DNA of 64,000 bases from contig CAJTNL010000008.1 in NCBI GenBank assembly GCA_910577755.1, forward strand, positions 1-64,000, written 5' to 3'. The notes beneath the pieces were generated by a model. It was not told the DNA's origin. It saw nothing but the letters and a program-made list of their open reading frames with translations, and made no database searches. Below are positions 54,021 through 62,048 of the stretch, piece after piece. This stretch comes from an uncultured Eubacteriales bacterium (lineage in GTDB: Bacteria > Bacillota > Clostridia > Oscillospirales > Acutalibacteraceae). The translations under genes were made by a program, and so were the position numbers. Positions within the stretch are counted from its first letter, which is position 1. Each line of letters begins with the position of its first letter.

Positions 54021-54097
54021 TTACTGAATGTTATCTCCTCAATAATGATATGCTGCACTATGAAATAGTTGACACTTAGTAAATGTCAACTATTTCA
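54014..54097. promoter_or_regulatory. Operator-like repeats between XRE regulator and DUF6809 gene
   Basis: TGAAATAGTTGACA (54061-54074) and its exact complement TGTCAACTATTTCA (54084-54097) form a 14-base inverted repeat. The sequence TTGACATTTACT occurs at about 54015 on the plus strand and again on the minus strand within the right arm. There is no T-run and the hairpin lies between divergent starts, so I read it as repressor sites, probably for the XRE protein. Confidence 0.65.
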
Positions 54098-54114
54098 TAA
54101 AGGAGACATAATTT

Positions 54115-54399
54115 ATGAAAAGCATATTACGCTGTTTGTATGACGGCGAAATCTTCCCTGCGAAACAATTTAAAGTAAAAACCGAGGAATATCGCATAAT
54201 TCGTGAAAAACATCACCGCCACTATCAAGATTTTATTGAAACGCTACAAGCGCTCGATCCACCCTTACATAAAAGATTTATCGAAATCATGGACGAACAG
54301 ATCGATGCCATTCCCCTTGAATTCTCCGCCGCATTTATTGACGGATTCCGACTGGGAGCAAAGATAATCATGGAAGTTTTCCAAGAGAACAACGGTTGA
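54115..54399 (+). CDS. DUF6809 family protein
   Basis: This 94-residue, mostly helical, charged protein has the layout MKSILRCLYDGEIFPAKQ, LDPPLHKRFIEIMDEQ and AAFIDGFRLGAKIIMEVF, the typical start and end of DUF6809 proteins seen in Clostridia and their mobile elements. Function unknown. The ATG follows AAAGGAGACATAATTT and the operator-like palindrome. The divergent XRE gene is likely its regulator, or both form a small regulatory or toxin-antitoxin-like pair; the latter is inference. Confidence 0.78.
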   Translation: MKSILRCLYDGEIFPAKQFKVKTEEYRIIREKHHRHYQDFIETLQALDPPLHKRFIEIMDEQIDAIPLEFSAAFIDGFRLGAKIIMEVFQENNG

Positions 54400-54449
54400 T
54401 AAGAATGGAGCTTTTCCATACGTAACTACCCCTTACATTGCAAAAACAA

Positions 54450-54481
54450 AGAGGGTTGAAACAACGTGTTTCAACCCTCTT
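54450..54481 (+). terminator. Terminator of the DUF6809 gene
   Basis: GAGGGTTGAAACA and TGTTTCAACCCTC pair around ACG. The T-run is short (CTTACTT), so termination strength is uncertain. Confidence 0.7.
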
Positions 54482-54574
54482 ACTTATCATGCTAGAACCA
54501 GTAAAATAACACTTCACAGCAGTGTAATTTTCTCGTGGACTGCTTTTACATTACAACAACATTAGCCGCAAACT

Positions 54575-55582
54575 TTATTTACTGGATTCATATACCGCAA
54601 CGGCACAGGCAACCGTAGCGCCAACCATTGGATTATTGCCCATACCAACCAAGCCCATCATCTCAACATGGGCAGGCACAGAAGAAGAACCTGCAAATTG
54701 TGCGTCACTGTGCATACGTCCCATAGAGTCGGTCAAACCGTAAGACGCCGGTCCTGCGGCAATATTATCGGGATGTAAGGTACGTCCCGTACCGCCGCCG
54801 GAAGCAACAGAAAAATAACGTTTTCCGTTTTCAACAGACCACTTTTTATAAGTTCCCGCAACTAAGTGCTGAAAGCGGGTTGGGTTGGTTGAGTTACCGG
54901 TAATCGAAACGTCTACACCCTCATGCGCCATAATGGCAACGCCCTCCAGAACATCGTTTGCACCGTAGCATCTTACCTGTGCCCGCTCACCGTCTGAAAA
55001 AGCACGCTCTTGCACCACAGCCAGTTCACCTGTTGTAAAGTTATAATCCGTCTGCACATAGGTAAATCCATTAATACGCGAAATAATGTAAGCCGCATCT
55101 TTACCCAAGCCGTTTAAAATAACCCGTAATGGTTTCTTTCTGGCTTTATTGGCAGTTCTAGCAATGCCAATTGCGCCCTCTGCCGCCGCAAAGGATTCAT
55201 GTCCTGCTAAAAATGCAAAACAATCGGTTTCTTCCCTAAGTAACATGGCGCCTAAGTTACCGTGACCCTGACCCACATGTCTTTGCTCTGCAACCGACCC
55301 CGGAATACAAAACGCCTCAAGACCAATACCGATTGCTTCTGCTGCTTCAGCCGCACAGTTAACGCCTTTTTTGAGCGCAACGGCAGAGCCTAATGTATAT
55401 GCCCAACTTGCGTTTTCAAAGGCAATGGGCTGTACTTCTTTTACAATTTTATAGGGATCAAACCCTTTTTGCTGGCAAAGGGTACGTGCATCTTCGAGGC
55501 TGGCAAGTCCATACTCGGCAAGACACTGTTCTATTTTCGCAATTCTTCTTTCTTTGCCTTCAAACATGACATCATTAGCCAT
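54575..55582 (-). CDS. GGGtGRT protein
   Basis: This 335-residue protein is named after its motif: SVASGGGTGRTLHPDNIAAG is present near residue 260. Other blocks are AEQRHVGQGHGNLGAMLLRE, FLAGHESFAAAEGAIGIART and GLVGMGNNPMVGATVACAVA. The family is widespread in anaerobic Firmicutes, always close to a NifU-like scaffold, and has no assigned reaction. The ATG follows AAGGAGGACAAAATCT. It lies 30 bases after the scaffold gene in the same operon. It is presumably involved in iron-sulfur chemistry or an unknown enzyme reaction. Confidence 0.92.
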   Translation of the reverse strand: MANDVMFEGKERRIAKIEQCLAEYGLASLEDARTLCQQKGFDPYKIVKEVQPIAFENASWAYTLGSAVALKKGVNCAAEAAEAIGIGLEAFCIPGSVAEQRHVGQGHGNLGAMLLREETDCFAFLAGHESFAAAEGAIGIARTANKARKKPLRVILNGLGKDAAYIISRINGFTYVQTDYNFTTGELAVVQERAFSDGERAQVRCYGANDVLEGVAIMAHEGVDVSITGNSTNPTRFQHLVAGTYKKWSVENGKRYFSVASGGGTGRTLHPDNIAAGPASYGLTDSMGRMHSDAQFAGSSSVPAHVEMMGLVGMGNNPMVGATVACAVAVYESSK

Positions 55583-55612
55583 AGATTTTGTCCTCCTTAT
55601 GATGATCCTTAT

Positions 55613-56305
55613 TTATTCTTCTCGGGGGTCTATATATTTAGCTGCGCCGTCATAACGGCCGTATTGACCCATATTTTTTTCATAAGCTTCATTGGGAGAT
55701 ACACCATGACGAATATCTTCCATCATTTTACCTAACTTTATAAAGCGGTAACCGATTACTTCGTCATGTTCATCCAACGCTAAAGAGGTTACGTAACCCT
55801 CTGTCATTTCCATATAACGTACACCTTTTGCCTGTGTACCGTACATAGTGCCTACCTGACTGCGCAGACCTTTTCCCAAATCCTCAAGACCGGCGCCGAT
55901 AGGCAGTCCGCCCTCTGAAAAAGCTGTTTGGCTTCTGCCGTATGCCAGCTGTTGGAACAACTCACGCATGGCAACATTAATAGCGTCGCATACAAGGTCT
56001 GTATTTAAACATTCCAACAATGTTTTTCCCGGCAAAATCTCCGCCGCCATAGCCGCAGAATGCGTCATACCTGAACAACCAATCGTTTCTACCAACGCTT
56101 CTTCCACAATACCATTTTTCACATTCAGCGTTAGCTTACATGCTCCCTGCTGGGGCGCACACCAGCCTACACCATGTGATAATCCTGAAATATCTTTAAT
56201 ATCATAAGCCTTAACCCATCTGCCCTCCTCCGGAATAGGAGCTGGACCATGGTTAGGACCTTTCTGAACAGTACACATGCTTTCCACTTCATGGGAATAA
56301 ATCAT
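55613..56305 (-). CDS. NifU/IscU-like iron-sulfur scaffold protein, partner of GGGtGRT
   Basis: The 230-residue protein has the scaffold domain with three cysteine-bearing positions (GWCAPQQGACKLTL, IGCSGMTHSAAMAAEIL and DLVCDAINVAMREL). It extends beyond usual NifU_N length, with LEDLGKGLRSQVGTMYGTQ and VGYRFIKLGKMMEDI-type ends (here VIGYRFIKLGKMMEDIRHG). The ATG follows AAAGGAGTACCATT. It precedes the GGGtGRT gene by 30 bases. A role in delivering a cluster to the partner is inferred from constant pairing. No IscS or SufBCD genes are present nearby. Confidence 0.88.
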   Translation of the reverse strand: MIYSHEVESMCTVQKGPNHGPAPIPEEGRWVKAYDIKDISGLSHGVGWCAPQQGACKLTLNVKNGIVEEALVETIGCSGMTHSAAMAAEILPGKTLLECLNTDLVCDAINVAMRELFQQLAYGRSQTAFSEGGLPIGAGLEDLGKGLRSQVGTMYGTQAKGVRYMEMTEGYVTSLALDEHDEVIGYRFIKLGKMMEDIRHGVSPNEAYEKNMGQYGRYDGAAKYIDPREE

Positions 56306-56554
56306 AATGGTACTCCTTTCACTTTTTATTCTCCTTGGGTTAAAGTTAAAACGTTTAACGCTCTTATTATAAGCAATTTTCCATATTTTCGCAAGAGAAT
56401 ATACTATAAATTTTAATCAAAATATAGATCAAGTTACGGCAAAAAAAACTTTATTTTCTTTTAAGCATGTGCTATAATTAGGAATACATGTCCTTGTCTG
56501 CATTTTTATATATATATTTTAAAATGTAAAAGAAAAATTTTTGAGGTGAAATAA

Positions 56555-59317
56555 ATGGGCGTTATGAAAATGCTGTTCGGTAATTACAGCAAACGAGAGT
56601 TAAAGCGTATTGAACCTATTTGTGAAAAGGTGCTCAAATTAGAAGATGAATATAAAAACTTATCAGATAAAGAGCTGCAAGCGCTGACACCTGCGTTTAA
56701 ACAACGTTTGGAGAACGGTGAAACGTTGGACGATATTCTTCCAGAAGCCTTTGCCGCTTGCCGTGAGGCCTCTGCCCGTGTATTGGGTATGCGTCATTTT
56801 CCAGTACAGGTATTAGGCGGTATTGCTTTACACCAAGGTCGTATTAGTGAAATGAAAACCGGTGAAGGTAAAACATTAGTTGCTACCTTACCATCTTATC
56901 TAAATGCCTTGGCCGGCAAAGGCGTACATGTTGTAACGGTGAATGACTATCTGGCAAAGCGTGACTCAGAGTGGATGGGTAAAATTCATCGCTTTATGGG
57001 TCTTACCGTTGGTTTAATTACCCACGACCAACCAAAAGAAGCACGTAAGCTTGCGTATCTTGCCGACATCACTTACGGCACCAACAACGAACTTGGCTTT
57101 GATTATCTTCGTGACAACATGGTTATTTACAAAGCCGATAAAGTGCAGCGCGGTCATAACTTTGCTATTGTTGATGAAGTCGACTCCATTTTAATTGACG
57201 AAGCTCGTACTCCGCTTATTATTTCCGGTCCCGGTGAAAAATCGACTGATTTATATGTGAAAGCAGATCGTTTTGCAACCAATCTGCACATGGTTAAGGT
57301 TACCGAGCTTAATAAACGAGAAAATAATGACGAGCTGTACTCTGAAGCCGACTACCTAGTAGATGAAAAAGCAAAAACAGCTACCTTAACGCCAAACGGT
57401 GTGAAAAAAGCAGAAGAATATTTTGAGGTTGAAAATCTGCTGGATGCTGAACATATTACTCTTCAGCACCACATTAACCAAGCAATTAAGGCCCACGGCG
57501 TTATGCAAAAAGACATTGACTATGTTGTAAAAGGCGGAGAGGTTTTAATCGTTGACGAATTTACCGGTCGTATTATGAACGGTCGTCGTTATAACGAGGG
57601 ATTACACCAAGCGATAGAAGCAAAAGAAAATGTTACGGTTGCTCGCGAAAGTAAAACATTGGCAACTATTACTTTCCAAAATTTCTTCCGTTTATATACA
57701 AAACTCTCCGGAATGACCGGTACCGCTATGACGGAAGAGGAAGAGTTCCGCGAAATATATAAATTAGATGTTGTAGAGATTCCAACAAACCGTCCTTCTC
57801 AGCGCATAGACCACCGTGATTTAGTATATAAAACAGAAAAAGGAAAATTTAATGCCGTTATTGATGACATTGTTGAACACAATAAAAAAGGACAACCTGT
57901 TTTGGTGGGTACAATTTCCATTGAAAAATCTGAACTACTCAGCCGTAAATTGTTTGAGCGTGGCATTAAACACAATGTATTAAACGCAAAACACCACGAG
58001 CAGGAAGCTGAAATCGTTGCACAGGCGGGTCATAAAGGCGCTGTTACCATTGCCACCAACATGGCAGGTCGCGGTACCGATATTCAATTAGGTGGTAACG
58101 GAGAATTTAAAGCAAAAATGCAATTGCGCCATAAAGGCTATCCTGAAGAAGTTGTCAACGAGGCAATTGGTTATGCACAAACAGAGGATACCCAAGTACT
58201 CAAAGCAAGAGAAGAATACCGCAAACTGGTAGATTACTATACCGAACAAAGTAAAGAAGAAGCTGAAGAAGTGCGGCAGGCAGGCGGTCTTTATATTATT
58301 GGTACTGAGCGTCACGAATCACGCCGTATTGACAATCAGCTACGCGGGCGTGCCGGACGTCAGGGTGATCCCGGTGAAAGCCGTTTTTACATTTCTTTAG
58401 AGGATGACCTGATGCGACTGTTTGGCGGAGAACGTATTGCCGGTCTTATGAATCGTTTAAATATTGATGAAGACACACCAATTGAAAACAATATGCTTTC
58501 CAATACCATTGAAAATGCACAGCGCAAAGTTGAGGCGCGTAACTTCTCAACCAGAAAAAACGTGTTGCAATACGACGATGTTATGAACCGTCAGCGTGAA
58601 TTGATTTATAATCAGCGCGATCAGGTTCTAGACGGCGACAATGTAAAAGACGAGATTATAAAAATGATGCATCAGTCTGTCGAGGATACGGTAGAAACTT
58701 ATTTGCCGGAAAGCGAAACCCATGAACAATGGAATATTGTTGGTTTACATGACAACTATATGGGTTGGCTGCTGACAGAAGAAGATTTACAATACAGCGA
58801 AGACGAAATAAAAACTTTGAGTAAAGATGATATTAAAGCAGACCTAATTAAAAAAGTGGATGACTTGTGCGCTTCCCGTGAAGAATTGTTTGGTGAGAAC
58901 GTAACCCGAGAATTAGAACGTGTTGTCATGCTCAAATGCGTTGACGTACAATGGATGGATCACATTGACGCCATGGAGCAGCTAAAACGCGGTATTCATT
59001 TACGCGGTTATGCACAACGTGATCCGGTTATTGAATACCGTAACGAAGGTTATGATATGTTTGATCAGATGATTGCAAATATCCGTGATGATACAACACG
59101 TTTGTTCTTATCTGCTAATATTAAGGTGGTGGATGAGCAGGAGGCTCCTAAAGAAATGATTGAATCCGGTGCAAATGCCGCCGTTGAAATTAGTGACCCT
59201 AACGAAGAGGAAAACACATCAGACAGCAATCAAACACATCAAAAAGCCGGTAGAAATGATCCTTGTCCTTGTGGCAGCGGTAAAAAATACAAAAAATGCT
59301 GCGGTGCAGACGAGTAA
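56555..59317 (+). CDS. secA: Preprotein translocase ATPase SecA
   Basis: SecA drives protein export through SecYEG with ATP. The 920-residue protein has nucleotide-binding domain 1 (MKTGEGKTLVATLP Walker A, VDEVDSILIDEARTPL Walker B), the pre-protein cross-linking domain, and domain 2 (ATNMAGRGTDIQLGG and QLRGRAGRQGDPGES). The helical scaffold and wing follow, and a C-terminal zinc tail (RNDPCPCGSGKKYKKCCG) that binds SecB or ribosomes. Motifs are intact and length is normal. The ATG follows GAGGTGAAATAA. A TATAAT box at 56473-56478 is the probable promoter. It is monocistronic; prfB often follows in Firmicutes but not here. Confidence 0.98.
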   Translation: MGVMKMLFGNYSKRELKRIEPICEKVLKLEDEYKNLSDKELQALTPAFKQRLENGETLDDILPEAFAACREASARVLGMRHFPVQVLGGIALHQGRISEMKTGEGKTLVATLPSYLNALAGKGVHVVTVNDYLAKRDSEWMGKIHRFMGLTVGLITHDQPKEARKLAYLADITYGTNNELGFDYLRDNMVIYKADKVQRGHNFAIVDEVDSILIDEARTPLIISGPGEKSTDLYVKADRFATNLHMVKVTELNKRENNDELYSEADYLVDEKAKTATLTPNGVKKAEEYFEVENLLDAEHITLQHHINQAIKAHGVMQKDIDYVVKGGEVLIVDEFTGRIMNGRRYNEGLHQAIEAKENVTVARESKTLATITFQNFFRLYTKLSGMTGTAMTEEEEFREIYKLDVVEIPTNRPSQRIDHRDLVYKTEKGKFNAVIDDIVEHNKKGQPVLVGTISIEKSELLSRKLFERGIKHNVLNAKHHEQEAEIVAQAGHKGAVTIATNMAGRGTDIQLGGNGEFKAKMQLRHKGYPEEVVNEAIGYAQTEDTQVLKAREEYRKLVDYYTEQSKEEAEEVRQAGGLYIIGTERHESRRIDNQLRGRAGRQGDPGESRFYISLEDDLMRLFGGERIAGLMNRLNIDEDTPIENNMLSNTIENAQRKVEARNFSTRKNVLQYDDVMNRQRELIYNQRDQVLDGDNVKDEIIKMMHQSVEDTVETYLPESETHEQWNIVGLHDNYMGWLLTEEDLQYSEDEIKTLSKDDIKADLIKKVDDLCASREELFGENVTRELERVVMLKCVDVQWMDHIDAMEQLKRGIHLRGYAQRDPVIEYRNEGYDMFDQMIANIRDDTTRLFLSANIKVVDEQEAPKEMIESGANAAVEISDPNEEENTSDSNQTHQKAGRNDPCPCGSGKKYKKCCGADE

Positions 59318-59329
59318 TATACCAAAGCA

Positions 59330-59363
59330 AAAAGCACATACCATAAAATGGTATGTGCTTTTT
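59330..59363 (+). terminator. Terminator of secA
   Basis: AAAAAGCACATACCAT pairs with ATGGTATGTGCTTTTT around AAA and runs into T's. Confidence 0.9.
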
Positions 59364-59471
59364 AAATTTTGTACAGTATAAGTAATCACAAAAAATTCAG
59401 TTGAAAACACACAATATATACTTTATAATAACTACGGTATATATTAAAATATGGTTGGGAGAGATTGCAAT

Positions 59472-59645
59472 ATGAATAAAAAACCAGCACAAATGATTGT
59501 CCTAATTATCATTGGTTTTATGTTTATCGCAACTATAATTATAACTATTCTGTTTAGGCCACCATTAAATAAAACAGATTCTGCCATCTCCTCATCGGAA
59601 TTATCTTCAACAGTTATATCTGTCACTGCAATGATTAATATATAA
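59472..59645 (+). CDS. Small membrane protein beside the double-glycine peptide cluster
   Basis: The 57-residue protein has one helix (AQMIVLIIIGFMFIATIIITILF) and a short Ser/Thr-rich tail (SAISSSELSSTVISVTA). The start at 59472 has GGGAGAG at eight bases; seven upstream codons are probably untranslated. It is convergent with the peptide cluster and shares its terminator. Size and topology resemble bacteriocin immunity proteins, but no family was recognised, so that is only a possibility. Confidence 0.5.
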   Translation: MNKKPAQMIVLIIIGFMFIATIIITILFRPPLNKTDSAISSSELSSTVISVTAMINI

Positions 59646-59730
59646 ACTTGTACCCATATAGCTGAGCGGTCACCTTTCTCCCACAATTTATATATTTTTG
59701 ACACAAGGCAAATCTAATTGATCTTATTGA

Positions 59731-59775
59731 ATAAAGGAAGCCCTGATACATTATCAGGGCTTCCTTTATTCAATA
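59731..59775. terminator. Bidirectional terminator of the peptide cluster
   Basis: TTGAATAAAGGAAGCCCTGA and its exact complement flank a short ACATTA-type loop. It lies between the peptide cluster (minus) and the small membrane gene (plus). Confidence 0.9.
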
Positions 59776-59800
59776 AGTAAACCTCTTAATAAATTTACTT

Positions 59801-59947
59801 TTATTTGCTTGCTGCAGCTGCAGCGCCGCCTGCAGCACCGCCAATTACCCCAGCTGTAGTAACAGCCATTATAGCTAGTACAACAGGTACAATTCCACCA
59901 TTCACGTTTTGCATTTGTTTTTCTGTTAGTTTATTAAATTTTTTCAT
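59801..59947 (-). CDS. Double-glycine leader peptide 1
   Basis: The 48-residue precursor has the leader MKKFNKLTEKQMQNVNGG, ending in the Gly-Gly cleavage site of C39-peptidase ABC exporters. The predicted core has 30 residues: hydrophobic IVPVVLAIMAVTTAGV, then a glycine/alanine zipper (GGAAGGAAAAA) ending SK. The ATG follows AAAGGAATTG. It is the last of five paralogues and most like peptide 2 (same IVP core start). The features match class IIb bacteriocin or signal precursors. No exporter gene is in the window. Confidence 0.8.
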   Translation of the reverse strand: MKKFNKLTEKQMQNVNGGIVPVVLAIMAVTTAGVIGGAAGGAAAAASK

Positions 59948-60017
59948 TTTCTACAATTCCTTTCTATACGAATAATAGTAAATTTTGAGACTTTTTTACT
60001 TAGTTTATTAAATATTT

Positions 60018-60164
60018 TTATTTGTTCGCTGCGCCTGCTGCTGCACCAGCAACACCACCAATTACTGTAGCTGTGCCAAGAGCACCCAAGAAAATTAAAA
60101 ATGGTACAATTCCACCACTTACATGCTGCATTTGTTTCTCTGTCAATTGATTAAATTTCTTCAT
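60018..60164 (-). CDS. Double-glycine leader peptide 2
   Basis: The 48-residue precursor has leader MKKFNQLTEKQMQHVSGG and core IVPFLIFLGALGTATV, followed by IGGVAGAAAGAANK, again a glycine zipper. Length equals that of peptide 1, and the two share core start and end. The ribosome binding site is weak (AGCGAGTG, ACAGG). The gene lies 70 bases upstream of peptide 1 on the same strand. Probably a duplicate pair, perhaps two partner peptides. Confidence 0.8.
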   Translation of the reverse strand: MKKFNQLTEKQMQHVSGGIVPFLIFLGALGTATVIGGVAGAAAGAANK

Positions 60165-60225
60165 CCTGTACACTCGCTTTCTACCTAATAAGTTAAATCT
60201 CTTATGTTAACCTTATTATTAAGTT

Positions 60226-60381
60226 TTATTTTTGTTTAACAGCTTCATAAGCGCCATAACCTACGCTTCCACCAACTGCCAATGGGGCTACAACAAACGC
60301 CAAAGTGCAAAGGATAAGCCCTACAAAACCACCATGTACTTTTCCCATTTGTTTCTCTGTTAATTGATTAAAATTTTTCAT
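60226..60381 (-). CDS. Double-glycine leader peptide 3
   Basis: The 51-residue precursor has leader MKNFNQLTEKQMGKVHGG, the only one lacking the QM-Q-x-V spacing residue Gln at position 13. The core is FVGLILCTLAFVVAPLAVGG followed by SVGYGAYEAVKQK, with one cysteine. The Gly-Gly site is followed by Phe. The ATG follows AGAAAGAGG. It resembles peptide 5 in the core: Cys, then VAPL, then a glycine-rich segment and a basic end. Confidence 0.8.
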   Translation of the reverse strand: MKNFNQLTEKQMGKVHGGFVGLILCTLAFVVAPLAVGGSVGYGAYEAVKQK

Positions 60382-60538
60382 ATAAAACCTCTTTCTTTAA
60401 TTATAAATTATTTAAATTTATAATTAAACCCTTTTGAATAAAATGATACAAAATAATCTTAACGATTTTTTATGTACCCTTTTGTTACAGAAAAGATACC
60501 CCAATATAATAAAAACTGTATTTTTTATTATATACTAC

Positions 60539-60682
60539 TTATTTGCTTCTCTGCACAACACCTGTAATACCACCCACAGTAGCACCTATTCCTAGGCATG
60601 TAACTAACATTCCCATAAACAACGCAAATCCGCCATTTACATGCTGCATTTGCTTTTCTGTCATTTTATTAAATGTTTTCAT
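60539..60682 (-). CDS. Double-glycine leader peptide 4
   Basis: The 47-residue precursor has leader MKTFNKMTEKQMQHVNGG and core FALFMGMLVTCLGIGATVGG, then ITGVVQRSK, with one cysteine and a glycine pattern. The ATG follows AAAGGAGTTTCTATTGA, the best ribosome binding site of the set. There is a 157-base gap to peptide 3, which may hold an extra promoter. Confidence 0.8.
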   Translation of the reverse strand: MKTFNKMTEKQMQHVNGGFALFMGMLVTCLGIGATVGGITGVVQRSK

Positions 60683-60719
60683 TCAATAGAAACTCCTTTG
60701 CCCAAAAATCACTTATTGC

Positions 60720-60878
60720 TTATTTGTTTTTTACTGCGTAATTAATCCCCCAACCTGCTGCTGCTCCCATTCCCAACGGAGCCACAACACATGTAGTTAT
60801 AAGAATCATAATAGATCCAAATAAACCACCGCTTACATGCTGCATTTGTTTCTCTGTTAGTTGATTAAAATTTTTCAT
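60720..60878 (-). CDS. Double-glycine leader peptide 5
   Basis: The 52-residue precursor has leader MKNFNQLTEKQMQHVSGG and core LFGSIMILITTCVVAPLGMG, then AAAGWGINYAVKNK. The GMGAAAGWG part is a GxxxG-type zipper with an aromatic, much like two-peptide bacteriocins. The ATG follows AAGGGAGAGATAAA. It is the first gene after the cluster promoter and most like peptide 3. Confidence 0.82.
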   Translation of the reverse strand: MKNFNQLTEKQMQHVSGGLFGSIMILITTCVVAPLGMGAAAGWGINYAVKNK

Positions 60879-60937
60879 TTTATCTCTCCCTTCTAATAAA
60901 ATTTACACAAAATATATATAATCTTGTACATATTTTC

Positions 60938-60966
60938 ATTATAAACCATTAAAATATAAAATACAA
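60938..60966 (-). promoter_or_regulatory. Promoter of the double-glycine peptide cluster
   Basis: On the minus strand TTGTAT (60961-60966) and TATAAT (60938-60943) are exactly 17 bases apart, 60 bases before peptide 5. Confidence 0.75.
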
Positions 60967-61172
60967 GTATTTTAATTATGATATTAAGATAAAACAATAA
61001 AATCTTTCTTTTCTCTATTAGCTTTACAATCAATTAATCTCTTGCGTTAATACCATATTATATATCAGCAATTTTTGGATTTGTAAGCAGCCAATATAAG
61101 AATCATCCTATAATTTAATTATCAACGCACTACCTTTAGGGAACTATTTTTATTCTTTGCCGCATATTCAAG

Positions 61173-61508
61173 TTATAACATCAGCATAATTTTATTAAAA
61201 TTTTGTTCTTTTGTTCTCTGCAAAACAGTGAACCAATCTATAATCGTCAAAATACCAAAAACTCCTCCGGTTAACAGCTTTAATACTCCAATACCAATAT
61301 CACCCAATATAAAGCGGTCAATACCAAATGAACCTAGAAATATCGATATCAGCAACATAATCATCGGCGACTTCAGTTCTATTGTAAATAGTCGAACCAG
61401 TCGGTTTTCATCCACAGTTAATAATTTTTCTCTTAAGTAAAAAATTTTGTTTACAGGAAAATACTGTTGGTTCAGCAAAAGATATCTATCTACTTGCTCA
61501 CGGTTCAT
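61173..61508 (-). CDS. TM2-domain protein near the peptide cluster
   Basis: The 111-residue protein has a cytoplasmic N-terminus of about 48 residues with NREQVDRYLLLNQQYFPVNK, then the TM2 domain: two helices around FLGSFGIDRFILGDIGIGVLK and LLTGGVFGILTIIDWF. The DRF turn is diagnostic. The ATG at 61508 has GAGAGG at nine bases; an ATG three codons earlier touches the site. It is on the same strand as, and just upstream of, the five double-glycine peptides. TM2 proteins have no agreed function; a role with the peptides is inferred from position only. Confidence 0.85.
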   Translation of the reverse strand: MNREQVDRYLLLNQQYFPVNKIFYLREKLLTVDENRLVRLFTIELKSPMIMLLISIFLGSFGIDRFILGDIGIGVLKLLTGGVFGILTIIDWFTVLQRTKEQNFNKIMLML

Positions 61509-62048
61509 TATAATCATCCTCTCATGTTATACTTTTATGAAACACTATATAAATCAGTTATAAAGTAACAGATATTTTTCCATAACTTTTTAATTAATAT
61601 ATTTTTTATAACCAAGTCTTTAAATCTATCTTTTCTGTCTTGATAGCCATCTCAAACTTGGCAGTATACTTTCATAATGCTAAATTGTTTGGGATTCTCC
61701 ATATAAATAAGTAAAACTCAAAAACTTATTATTTTACTAAATTTCTCTATAGTCTAACTCCTGTTTTATTGAATAGTTTCATCTATGACGACTGATTTGT
61801 TGTGCTTGATTCATAAATACCAATAAAAATAAGTGTAATTATAGTTTTCCTATTTTATGGGGTGCAAGAATTAGCCAAATACGTCAATTGTTATTCAATA
61901 AAATTTGAATATAGCGCATTAATTGAATTGTAATCAAAAAAATACAATCCAATCTAACATTCCAATTCGGTTATCTATATGAAAAAAGTTACAAGAATCG
62001 TATTCCTGTAACTTTTTTGTTAATTGCATTTTATATCAAAATCAATTA
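61509..62048. other. Gap between TM2 gene and dnaJ
   Basis: Very AT-rich. It contains the dnaJ terminator (61983-62022) at the right, and no other gene or further double-glycine leader was found in it on either strand. Confidence 0.5.
61983..62022 (-). terminator. Terminator of the dnaK-dnaJ region
   Basis: AAAAAAGTTACAGGAATACG folds with GATTCTTGTAACTTTTTT on the minus strand, with T's after it, 27 bases from the dnaJ stop. Confidence 0.88.

Noticed and set aside
54061..54097. Hairpin as a transcription terminator
   Set aside because: It lies between two divergent starts, has no T-run, and repeats a sequence seen again nearby, so an operator fits better.
59801..60878. Repeated leader sequences as a CRISPR-like or tandem DNA repeat
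   Set aside because: The similarity is confined to the coding leaders with codon-level differences, and the spacers are full open frames, so these are paralogous genes.
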